Below are positions 7,857 to 17,444 of a DNA stretch of 42,684 nucleotides, in pieces (position 1 is the first letter of the stretch; the number at the start of each line of letters is the position of its first letter). This stretch comes from Clostridiaceae bacterium (GTDB lineage: Bacteria; Bacillota; Clostridia; Clostridiales; Clostridiaceae): positions 1-42,684 of the forward strand of contig JACMJL010000086.1 in NCBI GenBank assembly GCA_014380625.1. The letters are read 5' to 3'. Made by a program: the position numbers and the translations under genes. Under the pieces are notes generated by a model. That model searched no databases and was not told the DNA's origin. It saw only the letters and a program-made list of their open reading frames with translations.

Positions 7857-10457
7857 CTAAATCTGTTTTGCTTTTTTAATTAATTCATTAAGTTTATTTA
7901 AACAATCCAATGGAGTCATATTATTTATATCAATATCTTTAAGGCCATTTATAAAATCGTCCTTTTGAAAATCTAAAAAACCTAGCTGTTTTGAACTTTC
8001 ATTTATAGATTTAGTTTTTGAAGGAATGAATTTAACTGTATCATTAGTTTCTTCAATGTTTTCTAAATTTCCTAAAATCTCCTTGGCTCTTTTAGTAACC
8101 TCATCAGGTAATCCAGCTAATTTCGCTACTTCTATTCCATAGGAGTCATCAGCACCACCAGGAACAATTTTTCTTAAGAAGGCGATTTCTTCACCTATTT
8201 TCTTTACCGCTACTGAATAATTCTTAACACCTTTAATTTTTCCTTCTAAACGTATTAGCTCATGATAATGAGTTGCAAAAAGAGTTTTGCACTTAAGCCC
8301 CTTATTAGAACAAATATATTCTATTACTGCCCAAGCGATACTAAGACCGTCATAGGTACTTGTTCCTCTACCTACTTCATCTAAGAGTACTAAGCTATTA
8401 TTAGTTGCGTTTCTAAGTATATTAGAAACTTCCCACATCTCTACCATAAAGGTACTTTTACCTGCAGCAAGATCATCTGAAGCTCCAATTCTTGTGAAAA
8501 TCTTATCGCAGATAGAAATTGATGCATCCATTGCAGGTACAAAACTTCCTATTTGAGCCATTAACACTATTAATGCAATTTGTCTCATATAAGTAGATTT
8601 ACCTGCCATATTGGGACCAGTGATTAATAACATCTGCTCCTTTTTATTATCAATACTTCCATTATTTGAAACGAAGGTGCCTGGTGGAATCATTTTTTCT
8701 ATTACAGGATGTCTTCCCTCAGTTATTTTTATAGCTCCATCTTTTGTTATCTTTGGTTTAGAGTAATTATATTGTAAGGCTATTGAAGCTAATGAACTTA
8801 AGCAGTCCACCTCTGAAAGAATTTTAGCGCTTATTTGCATTCTATTTATTTGGGCTTCAATTTCATTTCTTATTGAAACAAAAATCTCATATTCTAAACT
8901 AATAAGCTTTTCTTCCGCACCTAAAACCTTGTCTTCCATTTCTTTAAGCTCTGGAGTTATATATCGTTCAGCATTGGATAAGGTTTGTTTTCTAATATAC
9001 CTTCCTTCAGGAATATTAGAAAAATTTGATTTTGTTATTTCAATATAATATCCAAAAACTCTATTATACCCTATCTTTAAAGACTTTATTCCTGTTATTT
9101 CTCTTTCTGTGCTTTCTAATGCCGCTATCCACTCTTTACCATGGGCTTTAGCAGTTCTAAGCTCATCAATTTCTGAATTAAAACCCTCTTTAATAAGATT
9201 GCCGTCCTTTAATGAAAGTGATGGACTCTCATATATAGAAGAATCTAGAAGTGCAAATATATCTTTTAATTCATCAAGTTCCTTAAACATTCCTATTAAC
9301 ATTTTACTTTGAAAATTACTTAATATTTGTTTAATCAAAGGTAACTTACCTAGGGAGTTTTTTAAGGAGATAAGCTCCTTTGCGTTTACATTCTTAGAAG
9401 ATATTTTGCCTATAATTCTCTCAATATCATAAATCTCTTTTAAGCATTCCTTTAGATCTTCATGGGTTGATATTTTTGTAATCAACTCTTCTACAGAATC
9501 TAACCTTTTTTCAATTTTTCCTTTATCAATAAGTGGTTGTTCTATCCACTTTCTCAGTTGTCTTGCTCCCATTGATGTATTAGTCTTATCCAATACCCAA
9601 AGTAAGGATCCTTTTTTACTTTTATCCTTAATAGTTTCAGATAGCTCCAGGTTCCTTCTTGAATTAACGTCGATGGTAAGGTAATCCACAATGTTATAAT
9701 ACTCAAGGTTCTTAATGTTTGAGAGAGCTACCTTTTGAGTCTCATATATATAATTAACTAGTCCATTAGCAGCACAAGCCACAATTGTATTTATGGTATC
9801 CTTATTAACGTTATTGAATTGTTCTTTTATATTTTTCTCAGCCCCTAAACTAAAATACTCCTTACTTCTATAAGTAAAAGGAACAGTAAATCGCTGATTT
9901 ATTATTGTTTTAAACTTTTCTGAGATATCCTCCTGAATAAGAATTTCACTAGGATTATATTTACTTATCTCATCTAAAATTATATCTATATCATAAATGC
10001 TAAAGGTACAGTTAAAATCACCTGTTGAAATGTCTGCAAAACAGATTCCAGCCTGATTCTCCTCAACAAATAAACTCATAATATAATTATTTCTAGTATC
10101 CTCTAAAAAAGATGAATCCGTATAGGTTCCAGGGGTAATAATTTTTACAATACCTCTTTCAACAATTCCTTTTGCTAAAGTTGGATCTTCTAATTGCTCA
10201 CAAATAGCTACCTTATAGCCTTTACTAATAAGTCTTCCAATATAATTATTAGCTGCATGATAAGGTATACCACACATAGGTGCCCTTTTTTCCAGACCAC
10301 AATCTCTTCCCGTGAGTACAAGTTCAATTTCACGAGAAGCAATTTCTGCATCTTCAAAAAACATTTCATAAAAATCTCCAAGTCTAAAGAATAATATACA
10401 ATCCTTGCATTTTTCTTTAACCTGTAAATATTGATTCATCATTGGAGTTAAAGCCAT
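7857..10457 (-). CDS. mutS: DNA mismatch repair protein MutS
   Basis: MutS binds mispaired bases and small loops as a clamp and recruits MutL. The 866-residue protein has the mismatch-reading F-Y-E motif at 29-31 (GDFYEMF), connector, lever and clamp regions, then the ABC-type ATPase with Walker [10 protein letters not shown] near residue 615, the [14 protein letters not shown]alker B region and the FATHYHEL switch. A short C-terminal tail follows. The ATG at 10457 is chosen because AAGGAG lies 8 bases upstream; a GTG three codons earlier overlaps that SD. It lies 30 bases after miaB and 19 before mutL. Confidence 0.96.
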   Translation of the reverse strand: MALTPMMNQYLQVKEKCKDCILFFRLGDFYEMFFEDAEIASREIELVLTGRDCGLEKRAPMCGIPYHAANNYIGRLISKGYKVAICEQLEDPTLAKGIVERGIVKIITPGTYTDSSFLEDTRNNYIMSLFVEENQAGICFADISTGDFNCTFSIYDIDIILDEISKYNPSEILIQEDISEKFKTIINQRFTVPFTYRSKEYFSLGAEKNIKEQFNNVNKDTINTIVACAANGLVNYIYETQKVALSNIKNLEYYNIVDYLTIDVNSRRNLELSETIKDKSKKGSLLWVLDKTNTSMGARQLRKWIEQPLIDKGKIEKRLDSVEELITKISTHEDLKECLKEIYDIERIIGKISSKNVNAKELISLKNSLGKLPLIKQILSNFQSKMLIGMFKELDELKDIFALLDSSIYESPSLSLKDGNLIKEGFNSEIDELRTAKAHGKEWIAALESTEREITGIKSLKIGYNRVFGYYIEITKSNFSNIPEGRYIRKQTLSNAERYITPELKEMEDKVLGAEEKLISLEYEIFVSIRNEIEAQINRMQISAKILSEVDCLSSLASIALQYNYSKPKITKDGAIKITEGRHPVIEKMIPPGTFVSNNGSIDNKKEQMLLITGPNMAGKSTYMRQIALIVLMAQIGSFVPAMDASISICDKIFTRIGASDDLAAGKSTFMVEMWEVSNILRNATNNSLVLLDEVGRGTSTYDGLSIAWAVIEYICSNKGLKCKTLFATHYHELIRLEGKIKGVKNYSVAVKKIGEEIAFLRKIVPGGADDSYGIEVAKLAGLPDEVTKRAKEILGNLENIEETNDTVKFIPSKTKSINESSKQLGFLDFQKDDFINGLKDIDINNMTPLDCLNKLNELIKKAKQI

Positions 10458-10487
10458 GAATATCACTCCTTAAGTATATTAAAAGGA

Positions 10488-11816
10488 TTATTTGATTTCT
10501 CCTATTAAAGAGAATGAATGTGCTTTTATTATTGTTACATCTATAAGTTTACCTATTAATTCTAAATTACCTTCAAAATTAACTAACTTTCCGGATCTAG
10601 TTCTTCCCATAAGTTTTGTAATATCATTTTTACTTGGACCTTCAACTAGAACTTCGCAAACCCTACCTTCATATTCCTTGTTTTTCTTTGCACAACCTTC
10701 ATTTACTACTTCAAGAAGTCTATTAAACCTACTATGTTTAACATCGTCAGGAATCTGATCCTCCATCTCATCTGCAGGCGTCCCTTTTCGCTTTGAATAA
10801 ATGTAAGTAAAGGCTAAATCAAATTCAACTTCTTTTACTAAACTTAAAATTTCTAAGAAATCCTCTTCAGTTTCACCTGGGAAGCCAATAATTATATCTG
10901 TTGATATTGATATATTTGGCACTTCTTTCTTTACCTTTTGCATAGTGTCTAGATATTGTTCTCTTGTATAATGTCTATTCATTCTCTTCAAAAGATTGGA
11001 AGAACCCGCCTGAACTGGAAGATGTATTTGTTCACATACTTTTTCACATTCTTTTATTGCAAATATAACATCCTCTGTGAGATCCTTTGGATGAGAAGTC
11101 ATAAATCTGATTCTCTCAATTCCATCAATTTTGTTAACTTCTCTAAGTAATTCTCCAAAATTAATTTTAGGCTCTAAGTCCTTTCCATAGGAATTAACAT
11201 TTTGACCTAGTAAGGTTATTTCTTTATATCCTTTTTTAACTAAATCTTCAATTTCCTTTTGAATATCCTCAGGTTTTCTACTTCTCTCTCTTCCTCTTAC
11301 ATAGGGAACAATACAATAAGTGCAAAAGTTATTGCAACCATACATTATCGTAACAAAAGCTTTAATGCTACTTTCTCTATCTATTGGGAGTCCTTCAATA
11401 ATTCCATCTTCTTTATTAAAAATCTCAATTACCGTTTTAGCTTCTTGCCTTACTCTATTTAAATATTCCGGAAACATATGTGAATTATGTGTACCAAAAA
11501 TTATATCCACAAAAGGATATGTTTTTATTAATTTTTGAGCCATACCTTCCTGTTGCATCATACATCCACAAATAGCTATAATTAGTTCGGGTTTCTCTTT
11601 CTTAAGCCTTTTTAAGGCTCCAAGACTTCCATAAAACTTGAGTTCTGCATTCTCTCTTACACAGCAGGTATTAAAAATTATTATTTCTGCCTTAGTCTTT
11701 TCCTCTGTTTTAGAGTATCCTAGATTTAAAAGCATTCCAGATAATTTCTCTGAATCTTCTTCATTCATCTGACAACCCCAAGTTTCTATATAGTAATTTT
11801 TATTTATATTTTTCAC
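10488..11816 (-). CDS. miaB: tRNA-2-methylthio-N6-dimethylallyladenosine synthase MiaB
   Basis: A radical-SAM methylthiotransferase that converts i6A37 to ms2i6A37 in tRNA. Order of domains: UPF0004 N-terminal domain with [13 protein letters not shown] and two further cysteines (NTCCVRE, CGCMMQ) for an auxiliary 4Fe-4S cluster; radical-SAM core with [12 protein letters not shown] (C-x3-C-x2-C); C-terminal TRAM domain (about 375-440). About 442 residues, normal. GTG at 11816 is taken as start because AGGAG lies 8 bases upstream; the alternative GTG at 11825 overlaps the SD. First gene of the miaB-mutS-mutL-miaA operon, thus with both enzymes of one tRNA modification. Confidence 0.95.
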   Translation of the reverse strand: MKNINKNYYIETWGCQMNEEDSEKLSGMLLNLGYSKTEEKTKAEIIIFNTCCVRENAELKFYGSLGALKRLKKEKPELIIAICGCMMQQEGMAQKLIKTYPFVDIIFGTHNSHMFPEYLNRVRQEAKTVIEIFNKEDGIIEGLPIDRESSIKAFVTIMYGCNNFCTYCIVPYVRGRERSRKPEDIQKEIEDLVKKGYKEITLLGQNVNSYGKDLEPKINFGELLREVNKIDGIERIRFMTSHPKDLTEDVIFAIKECEKVCEQIHLPVQAGSSNLLKRMNRHYTREQYLDTMQKVKKEVPNISISTDIIIGFPGETEEDFLEILSLVKEVEFDLAFTYIYSKRKGTPADEMEDQIPDDVKHSRFNRLLEVVNEGCAKKNKEYEGRVCEVLVEGPSKNDITKLMGRTRSGKLVNFEGNLELIGKLIDVTIIKAHSFSLIGEIK

Positions 11817-11942
11817 AATGTACACTCCTTAGCAAATTTAATCTAACTTATTAATTATAAACAATAAAACCGTAAAAAACTATAATATTCCTAAATATTT
11901 ATTGCTTTTTTAACTCAAACTATATATAAGGGAGGGATATAT

Positions 11943-12089
11943 ATGTATGATGCTAAAAAAGGTGATGAAAAAAAAGAAAAAGTGTTAAAATACAATTGTA
12001 TCGCGGATAGGTCCTATTATAAAAAGAATCGCGACTCCCTTTTTAATTTAAAGACTGCACATGTTCCTACTGAAAATCTAATTAATTAA
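11943..12089 (+). CDS. Small ORF of 48 residues, unknown function
   Basis: I do not recognise this product. It is preceded by a strong SD (AAGGGAGGG, 11928-11936) 6 bases before the ATG and followed directly by a hairpin with a T run, so it has the layout of a real monocistronic gene. The protein is basic (MYDAKKGDEKKEKVLKY at the N-terminus), has one Cys near residue 19 and no membrane segment. It is divergent from miaB and convergent with the GNAT gene. No convincing vegetative promoter is visible at the right distance, so a different sigma factor may be used. Confidence 0.6.
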   Translation: MYDAKKGDEKKEKVLKYNCIADRSYYKKNRDSLFNLKTAHVPTENLIN

Positions 12090-12091
12090 GT

Positions 12092-12124
12092 AAAAAAGGG
12101 TATACTTTAAATGTACACCCTTTT
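12092..12124. terminator. Bidirectional terminator
   Basis: AAAAAGGGTATAC pairs with the TGTACACCCTTTTT segment, with one mismatch. The arms are A-rich then T-rich, so the hairpin can end the small ORF on the plus strand and the GNAT gene on the minus strand. Confidence 0.75.
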
Positions 12125-12991
12125 TCATCTATTTAACACCCAATTATAACTTTCACTTAATATTTTAAAGCCGCAAGACTTATATAAATTTAAAGCACCA
12201 TCATTATAGGATTTAACCTTAATAAAGGCAAAATTATAATTATAAATTAATATAATGTTTAATAAATGAAATAATAACTCTTTTCCAAAACCTCTATTTC
12301 TATATTTTTTTAATATTCCAAAATTTACAATAGTAGCATTGTTAAATTCAATTATAACTTGACCATAGCCAATATAATTGTTTTTATACCTCATAAGGAT
12401 AGATCCAGGTTTAAGGTAATAATTTTGAAGTTCATCAAAATAAATATCCTCCATTTTTAGAGGAACTCTATTTACATCCTTAAATATTTCATTTTGTAAT
12501 TCGCATCTAATCTTCTCTAAAGGACCCTTCTCTACTACGTGAAAACTAATATTTTCATCATATATAATATTATTATAATTTACTAGATGCTTACTTAATT
12601 CAAGGGTGCCATCTTTCTTTTTAAAGCCGCTTTCTGATAGTATTCCGAAATTAAAATCATTTTTCATACAGGAATAATTTAAACTTGAGTTTCCTTTAAT
12701 TAATGATATTAATATATTAAAACCTTGATACATATTAACACTATCAATAACACTAATAGCATTAATGGTAGTATTATATTTGTTCAAAGAATTAACCCAT
12801 AAAAAGCCTGCTAAATCCGAACCGCATTTTAAGATTTTTATCTTCTTTAACAAAAATATTTGGAAGGCATATCCCAAGGAGTTATAATCATCCATAAAAT
12901 TTTCATTTAATTCATTAAATTCTTTTCTTCTTCTATTTAATTCTTCAAATCTTTTTAAATCTTTTTTATTCAATCCAGCACAATTAAACAT
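12125..12991 (-). CDS. GNAT-family N-acetyltransferase
   Basis: A protein of about 288 residues whose last 130 residues form a GNAT fold: YIGYGQVII, NFGILKKYRNRGFGKELL (the R/Q-x-x-G-x-G/A acetyl-CoA pyrophosphate loop), and the closing LNLYKSCGFK element. The N-terminal half has a similar length but only weak motifs and may be a degenerate second GNAT copy. The substrate cannot be read. The ATG at 12991 has GAGG 6 bases upstream; the ATG at 13003 lacks an SD. It lies 39-40 bases downstream of the CotS-like gene, so the two may be co-transcribed, possibly in sporulation. Confidence 0.8.
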   Translation of the reverse strand: MFNCAGLNKKDLKRFEELNRRRKEFNELNENFMDDYNSLGYAFQIFLLKKIKILKCGSDLAGFLWVNSLNKYNTTINAISVIDSVNMYQGFNILISLIKGNSSLNYSCMKNDFNFGILSESGFKKKDGTLELSKHLVNYNNIIYDENISFHVVEKGPLEKIRCELQNEIFKDVNRVPLKMEDIYFDELQNYYLKPGSILMRYKNNYIGYGQVIIEFNNATIVNFGILKKYRNRGFGKELLFHLLNIILIYNYNFAFIKVKSYNDGALNLYKSCGFKILSESYNWVLNR

Positions 12992-13030
12992 AGTAAACCT
13001 CATAATTCTAAATTTATATGTATATTATTA

Positions 13031-14089
13031 TTATACATAATCTGAGATGAAATTTAAATAATCTTCTATAAATTCTTGTTGTAATTCATTATATTTTATA
13101 AACCTATTCAGATTATGCATATATTTTATCTCATTCCAATTTTTATATTTAATATATCGTTTTTCTCCTAACTTACAAAACTTATGGGGAAATATAATTA
13201 GGGCAAGCATCGCTCCAACATCTGCCTTAGTCAATTTGTTTTCACTGTTGTATGCTTCAATTAAGATTTTGGCTTTAGAAAAGTCCCATTGATATTCATT
13301 CTTATTCATTAACTTTCTTATGATTTTACTAACTTCATTTATTTGCAAATCAATAACAATGCTACTTAAATCAAGAATATAGGACTGCTCACCCTTTATT
13401 AAAGAGCTTTCAAAGTGAAAATTATCCTGGCAGAGGGTTTTGTTATCTAAAGCTAATTTATATAACAAATAGTAATTGGAATTATTCAATATCTTAAGAG
13501 AAAGAGAGCCACGTGAAATATAATTATCAATAAACTTTAAATAAGCTAAATCAAATTCGTTCTTTAACCTTTTACTTTTTATTATTTTTTTGAATTTTTC
13601 TAACTCAATTATATTGTAATTAAAAATTTGTGGCCAGTTTTTAATATTATTTTTTAACTTCATTTTTTTACTATCAATTTTAGATGAAGCTAAATGAAAC
13701 TTTGCAAGTGTCTGCATACACTTTTGGGCATCAACTATGTTGTCTAAATTACACTCACAACTATCAATCCACTCTATTGCATAAAAAGTTATATCTTTAT
13801 ATTTTACAAAAATTTTTCCGTCTAAAGTTTTTACATACTTTGGTGTATTGTAAAACCCTAATCTAGTTAACTCCTCAACAAAACCACTTAAGTTCTTTGT
13901 TCTTTTAACACCAGTTTTCATCTTTTTTAAACATAATATTTCCTTATTGGTCTCAACTTTATATGCTGTTTTTATCTTTTTTATATCTATTATCTCACTA
14001 ATCTGGTACCTTTCTAATACCCTTATAATTACTTCCTTTTCTCGGTCCCCAAAAACCTCCAATAAATCTACTTTATTACTAGTCCTCAT
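13031..14089 (-). CDS. CotS-family spore-coat protein (kinase-like fold)
   Basis: The 352-residue protein resembles CotS/YutH/YsxE, spore-coat proteins with an aminoglycoside-phosphotransferase/choline-kinase fold. Visible parts are an N-terminal lobe with YKVETNKEILCLKKMK (lysine of the VAIK-like position), a hinge near TFYAIEWID, and a C-terminal lobe with LCQDNFHFESSLI and YILDLSSIVID where kinases carry HGD-x4-N and DFD. The catalytic His and Asp pattern is altered (QDNFHFES, DLSS), so phosphotransfer is doubtful and a structural coat role is more likely. SD AGGAGG sits 4-5 bases before the ATG. Assignment is from overall pattern; subgroup uncertain. Confidence 0.75.
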   Translation of the reverse strand: MRTSNKVDLLEVFGDREKEVIIRVLERYQISEIIDIKKIKTAYKVETNKEILCLKKMKTGVKRTKNLSGFVEELTRLGFYNTPKYVKTLDGKIFVKYKDITFYAIEWIDSCECNLDNIVDAQKCMQTLAKFHLASSKIDSKKMKLKNNIKNWPQIFNYNIIELEKFKKIIKSKRLKNEFDLAYLKFIDNYISRGSLSLKILNNSNYYLLYKLALDNKTLCQDNFHFESSLIKGEQSYILDLSSIVIDLQINEVSKIIRKLMNKNEYQWDFSKAKILIEAYNSENKLTKADVGAMLALIIFPHKFCKLGEKRYIKYKNWNEIKYMHNLNRFIKYNELQQEFIEDYLNFISDYV

Positions 14090-14155
14090 ACTTCCTCCTA
14101 AAAGAAATTATTGCTAATAAAGTATATTTAATATTTCATATAATATTACACAAAA

Positions 14156-14184
14156 AAATAAAAGACTCTCATAAAAATGAGAGT
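14156..14184 (-). terminator. speD terminator
   Basis: On the minus strand ACTCTCAT (14177-14184) pairs with ATGAGAGT (14165-14172), four-base loop, then a T-rich tail (CTTTTATTTTTTT). It begins 2 bases after the speD stop. Confidence 0.85.
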
Positions 14185-14186
14185 TA

Positions 14187-14567
14187 TTATAAGGTACATG
14201 ACATTACTGAAACTTCTTGTTCAAAAATCCCTCTTTTTATCTCTGTGGCTGTCATGTTCTTCGCTTTTAAAAATTCTGTCATATAATCACAAGCATTCCA
14301 GGGATTCACACTTTCACCACAGGTAAATACATCAACTGCTGCATAACCAAGTTCAGGCCAGGTATGAATGGTCAAATGGGATTCGGAAATTATTACTACA
14401 CCACTAACTCCTTGAGGACTAAATTTATGAAAGGCAACTTCTCTTACTTCTGCTCCTGCCTTTAACGCTGATTCAACCATAATCTTTTCAATATACTCTT
14501 TATTGTTTAAAATCTGAGGATCACAACCGTAAATCTCAGCTAAAATGTGACGTCCTAATTCTTTCAT
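14187..14567 (-). CDS. speD: S-adenosylmethionine decarboxylase proenzyme SpeD
   Basis: Pyruvoyl enzyme that decarboxylates S-adenosylmethionine to the aminopropyl donor for spermidine. The proenzyme splits between Glu62 and Ser63 in [13 protein letters not shown]; Ser63 becomes the pyruvoyl group. His68 and Cys83 (FTCGE) occupy the positions of the processing and proton-donor residues in the short bacterial class. At 126 residues it is the standard class 1B length. No speE or speA is nearby. A four-codon reading frame overlaps its ATG (see that entry). It has its own promoter and terminator, so it is monocistronic. Confidence 0.95.
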   Translation of the reverse strand: MKELGRHILAEIYGCDPQILNNKEYIEKIMVESALKAGAEVREVAFHKFSPQGVSGVVIISESHLTIHTWPELGYAAVDVFTCGESVNPWNACDYMTEFLKAKNMTATEIKRGIFEQEVSVMSCTL

Positions 14568-14578
14568 ATCTCCATCAT
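14564..14578 (-). other. Four-codon upstream ORF overlapping the speD start
   Basis: ATG ATG GAG ATA TGA lies between the AGGAGG SD (14580-14585) and speD. Its stop overlaps the speD ATG as ATGA. The SD is 1 or 4 bases from the two uORF ATGs and 12 bases from the speD ATG, so the SD does not clearly favour speD. Translation of the uORF is inferred. Confidence 0.35.
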
Positions 14579-14606
14579 GCCTCCTTTATTTTTAATAACA
14601 AATTAA

Positions 14607-14634
14607 ATATTATCAAATTTTAACAAAAAGTCAA
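14607..14634 (-). promoter_or_regulatory. speD promoter
   Basis: Minus strand TTGACT (14629-14634), 16-base spacer, TAATAT (14607-14612), about 40 bases before the speD start. Confidence 0.6.
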
Positions 14635-14689
14635 CATAAATTACTTTTTAACTTGAAATATTTCTGATACGATTTTAAGTATAACATAA

Positions 14690-14727
14690 AAAAAATAAAA
14701 AATGCGTGCAAAATATCCACACGCATT
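14690..14727 (-). terminator. Terminator of the cmk-ispH operon
   Basis: AATGCGTG (14720-14727 on the minus strand) pairs with CACGCATT (14701-14708); a T-rich tract follows (complement of 14690-14700). It stands about 33 bases after the ispH-S1 stop. Confidence 0.85.
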
Positions 14728-14759
14728 AATAAATTTATAATAGTATTTTTGAAGCTTCC

Positions 14760-16676
14760 TTAAAGTTCATTTGCCTCTTTAATGCTAAGTCCTATTTTTT
14801 TACTCTCTTTGTTAACATCCAAAATTTTTGCTTTTACTTGCTGTCCGATGGTTAAAGCTTCATCAGGCTTACCAATCCTCTTATGACTAATTTCTGAAAC
14901 ATGAACTAAGGCATCTACACCAGGTTCAAGTTCTACAAAGGCTCCAAAACTAGCAAATCTTAATACCTTGCAAAGCACAATACTGTCCACCGGATACTTT
15001 GCTTCTACATTTATCCAAGGGTCTTCAAACAAGGCCTTCATGCTTAAGGATATTTTTTTGTTTTCCTTATCTATATCTAATATTAAAACTTTAATTCTAT
15101 CAGAAACCTTTAAAATGTCAGCTGGTTTAGTAACTCTTGCCCAAGATATTTGAGATACATGAAGTAATCCATCTACACCATTTATATCAACGAAAGCTCC
15201 AAAATCTGCTAATCTTTTAACCTCACCTTCAACAATATCACCCTTTTGAAGTTTTTCCCAAGTTACTTCATCTAATTTATCTTTATCTACCTTAAGTAAT
15301 TCCTTTCTTGAGCCTACAATTCTAGAATTTTTTCTACCTTCTACAAGTTCAATAATTTTTATTCCAATTTCTTTTCCTATATAGGAATTTAGATCATCTA
15401 CATGATATAATTCCACGTGAGAAGCGGGAATAAATACTCTAACCCCTTTATAGCTGCTTATAAGTCCTCCCTTTACAGATTCCTTTACAAAAACATTTAT
15501 ACTTTGCCCATTTTCAAAGGAAGTTTTTAATTCTGAATAACCTTTTTCTCTTTCTAATTCTATAGCTGACAATACAATAAATCCATCATCGTTTCTTCGA
15601 CTAATTATTTTAACCTGAATAAAATCCCCTATTTTAAACATATCTGATAACTTTACACTAGCATCTTTTAGTACTTCGTTTTCAGGAAGAATTGCGTCTA
15701 CCTTATACCCAACATTTAAAAAGATTTCTTTTTCATTAACTGAAATAACTTCACCTTTTAAGGTTTCTCCAACTACTATTTGTCTGTCATTTTGTTGCAT
15801 GAAAGCTAATTGCTCATTTACTTCTTGGTTATTCTCTTCATTCATTTTTATTAATGCCTCCTTAATAATCCATTCAGGTGTTGAAGCTCCAGCTGTAACA
15901 CCTATATTTATAATACTTTTAGACTTTATAATTTCGTCAGGTATTTCTCCAGCATTTTCAACATGAATTGTATATTTACAATTGTTTTTACATATTTCAT
16001 ATAACTTTGTTGTATTAGAACTGTTTTTACCACCAATAACAATCATAGCATCCACCTTTTTTGATATTTCTTCAGCGGTCTTTTGTCTAACTTCAGTGGC
16101 ACTACATATTGTATTAAAGGCAATTATTTCCCTACAAGTTTTTCCAATAATGTTTAGTACTTTTTCAAAATTTTCTTGTTTTTCAGTGGTTTGGGACAAA
16201 ACACATACCCTTCTTGGTATACTTTGCAGGTCCGATCCATCCTTAGATATAAATGCTTTATTATCACACCAACCATTTATACCCTCAACCTCAGGATGAT
16301 TTTTATCTCCAACAATTACTATTCCATAGCCTAAGTCATAATATTTTTTTGCCTTCTGATGTATAATTGAAACATGGGGACAGGTAGCATCAATTACGTT
16401 GTCTACAGTAGCTTTAAGTGTATTGTACACCTCTGGAGTAATACCATGTGATCTAATAATTATAACATCATTTTTATTAAGTTTGTCTATTTCCTCTAAT
16501 TTAATAGGAAAAATATTGTTTTTCATCAAGTAATTAACAACGTCATTATTGTGTATTAATGGACCTAGAGTATAAATATCTTTATTAAATTTATTTTTAA
16601 TATTAAGTGCCTCATCTACAGCTCTTTTTACACCAAAACAAAAACCGGCTTTGTCTGCTAAAATAACATTTTTCAA
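14760..16676 (-). CDS. ispH: Fusion of 4-hydroxy-3-methylbut-2-enyl diphosphate reductase (IspH) with S1 domains
   Basis: A 638-residue fusion. Residues 1 to about 282 are IspH, the last enzyme of the MEP isoprenoid pathway, with cluster cysteines C13 (GFCFGV), C99 (ATCPH) and C191 (NTICSAT) and the catalytic E129 in HPEVEG. From about residue 300 four S1 RNA-binding repeats follow, ending in typical GAFV-(D/E)-hydrophobic blocks (ADFGAFVDI, ASFGAFVEL). The same fusion is known in many clostridia, so it is not a sequencing artefact. The S1 part may do some of the work of ribosomal protein S1. The start is TTG at 16676 with AAGGAGG 8 bases upstream. The gene follows cmk by 13 bases, a conserved pairing. 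Confidence 0.93.
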   Translation of the reverse strand: MKNVILADKAGFCFGVKRAVDEALNIKNKFNKDIYTLGPLIHNNDVVNYLMKNNIFPIKLEEIDKLNKNDVIIIRSHGITPEVYNTLKATVDNVIDATCPHVSIIHQKAKKYYDLGYGIVIVGDKNHPEVEGINGWCDNKAFISKDGSDLQSIPRRVCVLSQTTEKQENFEKVLNIIGKTCREIIAFNTICSATEVRQKTAEEISKKVDAMIVIGGKNSSNTTKLYEICKNNCKYTIHVENAGEIPDEIIKSKSIINIGVTAGASTPEWIIKEALIKMNEENNQEVNEQLAFMQQNDRQIVVGETLKGEVISVNEKEIFLNVGYKVDAILPENEVLKDASVKLSDMFKIGDFIQVKIISRRNDDGFIVLSAIELEREKGYSELKTSFENGQSINVFVKESVKGGLISSYKGVRVFIPASHVELYHVDDLNSYIGKEIGIKIIELVEGRKNSRIVGSRKELLKVDKDKLDEVTWEKLQKGDIVEGEVKRLADFGAFVDINGVDGLLHVSQISWARVTKPADILKVSDRIKVLILDIDKENKKISLSMKALFEDPWINVEAKYPVDSIVLCKVLRFASFGAFVELEPGVDALVHVSEISHKRIGKPDEALTIGQQVKAKILDVNKESKKIGLSIKEANEL

Positions 16677-16689
16677 GTAAAAGCCTCCT

Positions 16690-17346
16690 TTATGATTTTC
16701 CCTTTTGAATATGTGCTGAAATGCTGTGAACTACCTGATCTATATCCATAAAGGAAGTATCTATTTCTATAGCATCTATGGCCTTAGTTAGAGGGTTAAT
16801 AGCCCTATGAGTATCTATATAGTCCCTTTTAATTATATCGCTTAATATAGCATCAAAATTTACTTGGATACCCTTATTTTTAAATTCATTAAATCGTCTT
16901 TTAGCTCTTTCACTGGCAGCAGCGGTAAGAAAAAATTTAAACTTTGAATTTTTAAGAACTACCGTTCCAATATCTCTACCATCCATAATCACATCATATT
17001 TTCCTGCCATATCTTGTTGAAGCTTAACGAGTATCTCTCTTACTTCAGGTATCGCTGCATAATTGGAGACATTATTAGCAATATAGGGTGAGGTTATTTC
17101 ATCATTTACATCTACACCATCCAATAATAATCTATCATTTTCAAAATGCATATTTAAATTTAACACAAGTTCTTTTAAAGCTTCCACATCACTTGGTAAA
17201 ACATTGTTTTTTAAGGCTGCTAAAGTAACCGCTCTATACATAGCGCCAGTATTTATGTACATTAATTTGTATATTTTTGAAAGCCGCTTTGCAATTGTAC
17301 TTTTTCCAGCACCTGCAGGCCCATCTATAGCTATAGATATGTTCAA
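16690..17346 (-). CDS. cmk: Cytidylate kinase
   Basis: Phosphorylates CMP and dCMP with ATP in the cytoplasm. The 218-residue protein begins with the P-loop GPAGAGKST and continues with INTGAMYRA (nucleotide-binding), MDGRDIGTVVL and the LID-region RAKRRFNEF. The start is a TTG at 17346 with AAGGGAG 8 bases upstream; no in-frame ATG fits. It lies 13 bases before ispH-S1 and probably heads that operon. About 98 bases of AT-rich sequence separate it from the flavoprotein gene. Confidence 0.94.
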   Translation of the reverse strand: MNISIAIDGPAGAGKSTIAKRLSKIYKLMYINTGAMYRAVTLAALKNNVLPSDVEALKELVLNLNMHFENDRLLLDGVDVNDEITSPYIANNVSNYAAIPEVREILVKLQQDMAGKYDVIMDGRDIGTVVLKNSKFKFFLTAAASERAKRRFNEFKNKGIQVNFDAILSDIIKRDYIDTHRAINPLTKAIDAIEIDTSFMDIDQVVHSISAHIQKGKS

Positions 17347-17444
17347 ATAAAATTCTCCCTTTCGTCATATATTAAAAAATCAACTCTTTATATTTATTCT
17401 ATATAAAATATTAAAATCCTTTAAAGAAATTAAAATATTCAAAC

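Noticed and set aside
11902..11930. TTGCTT-N17-TATAAG as promoter of the 48-residue ORF
   Set aside because: The transcription start would fall after the SD, so the message could not be translated from the ATG at 11943.
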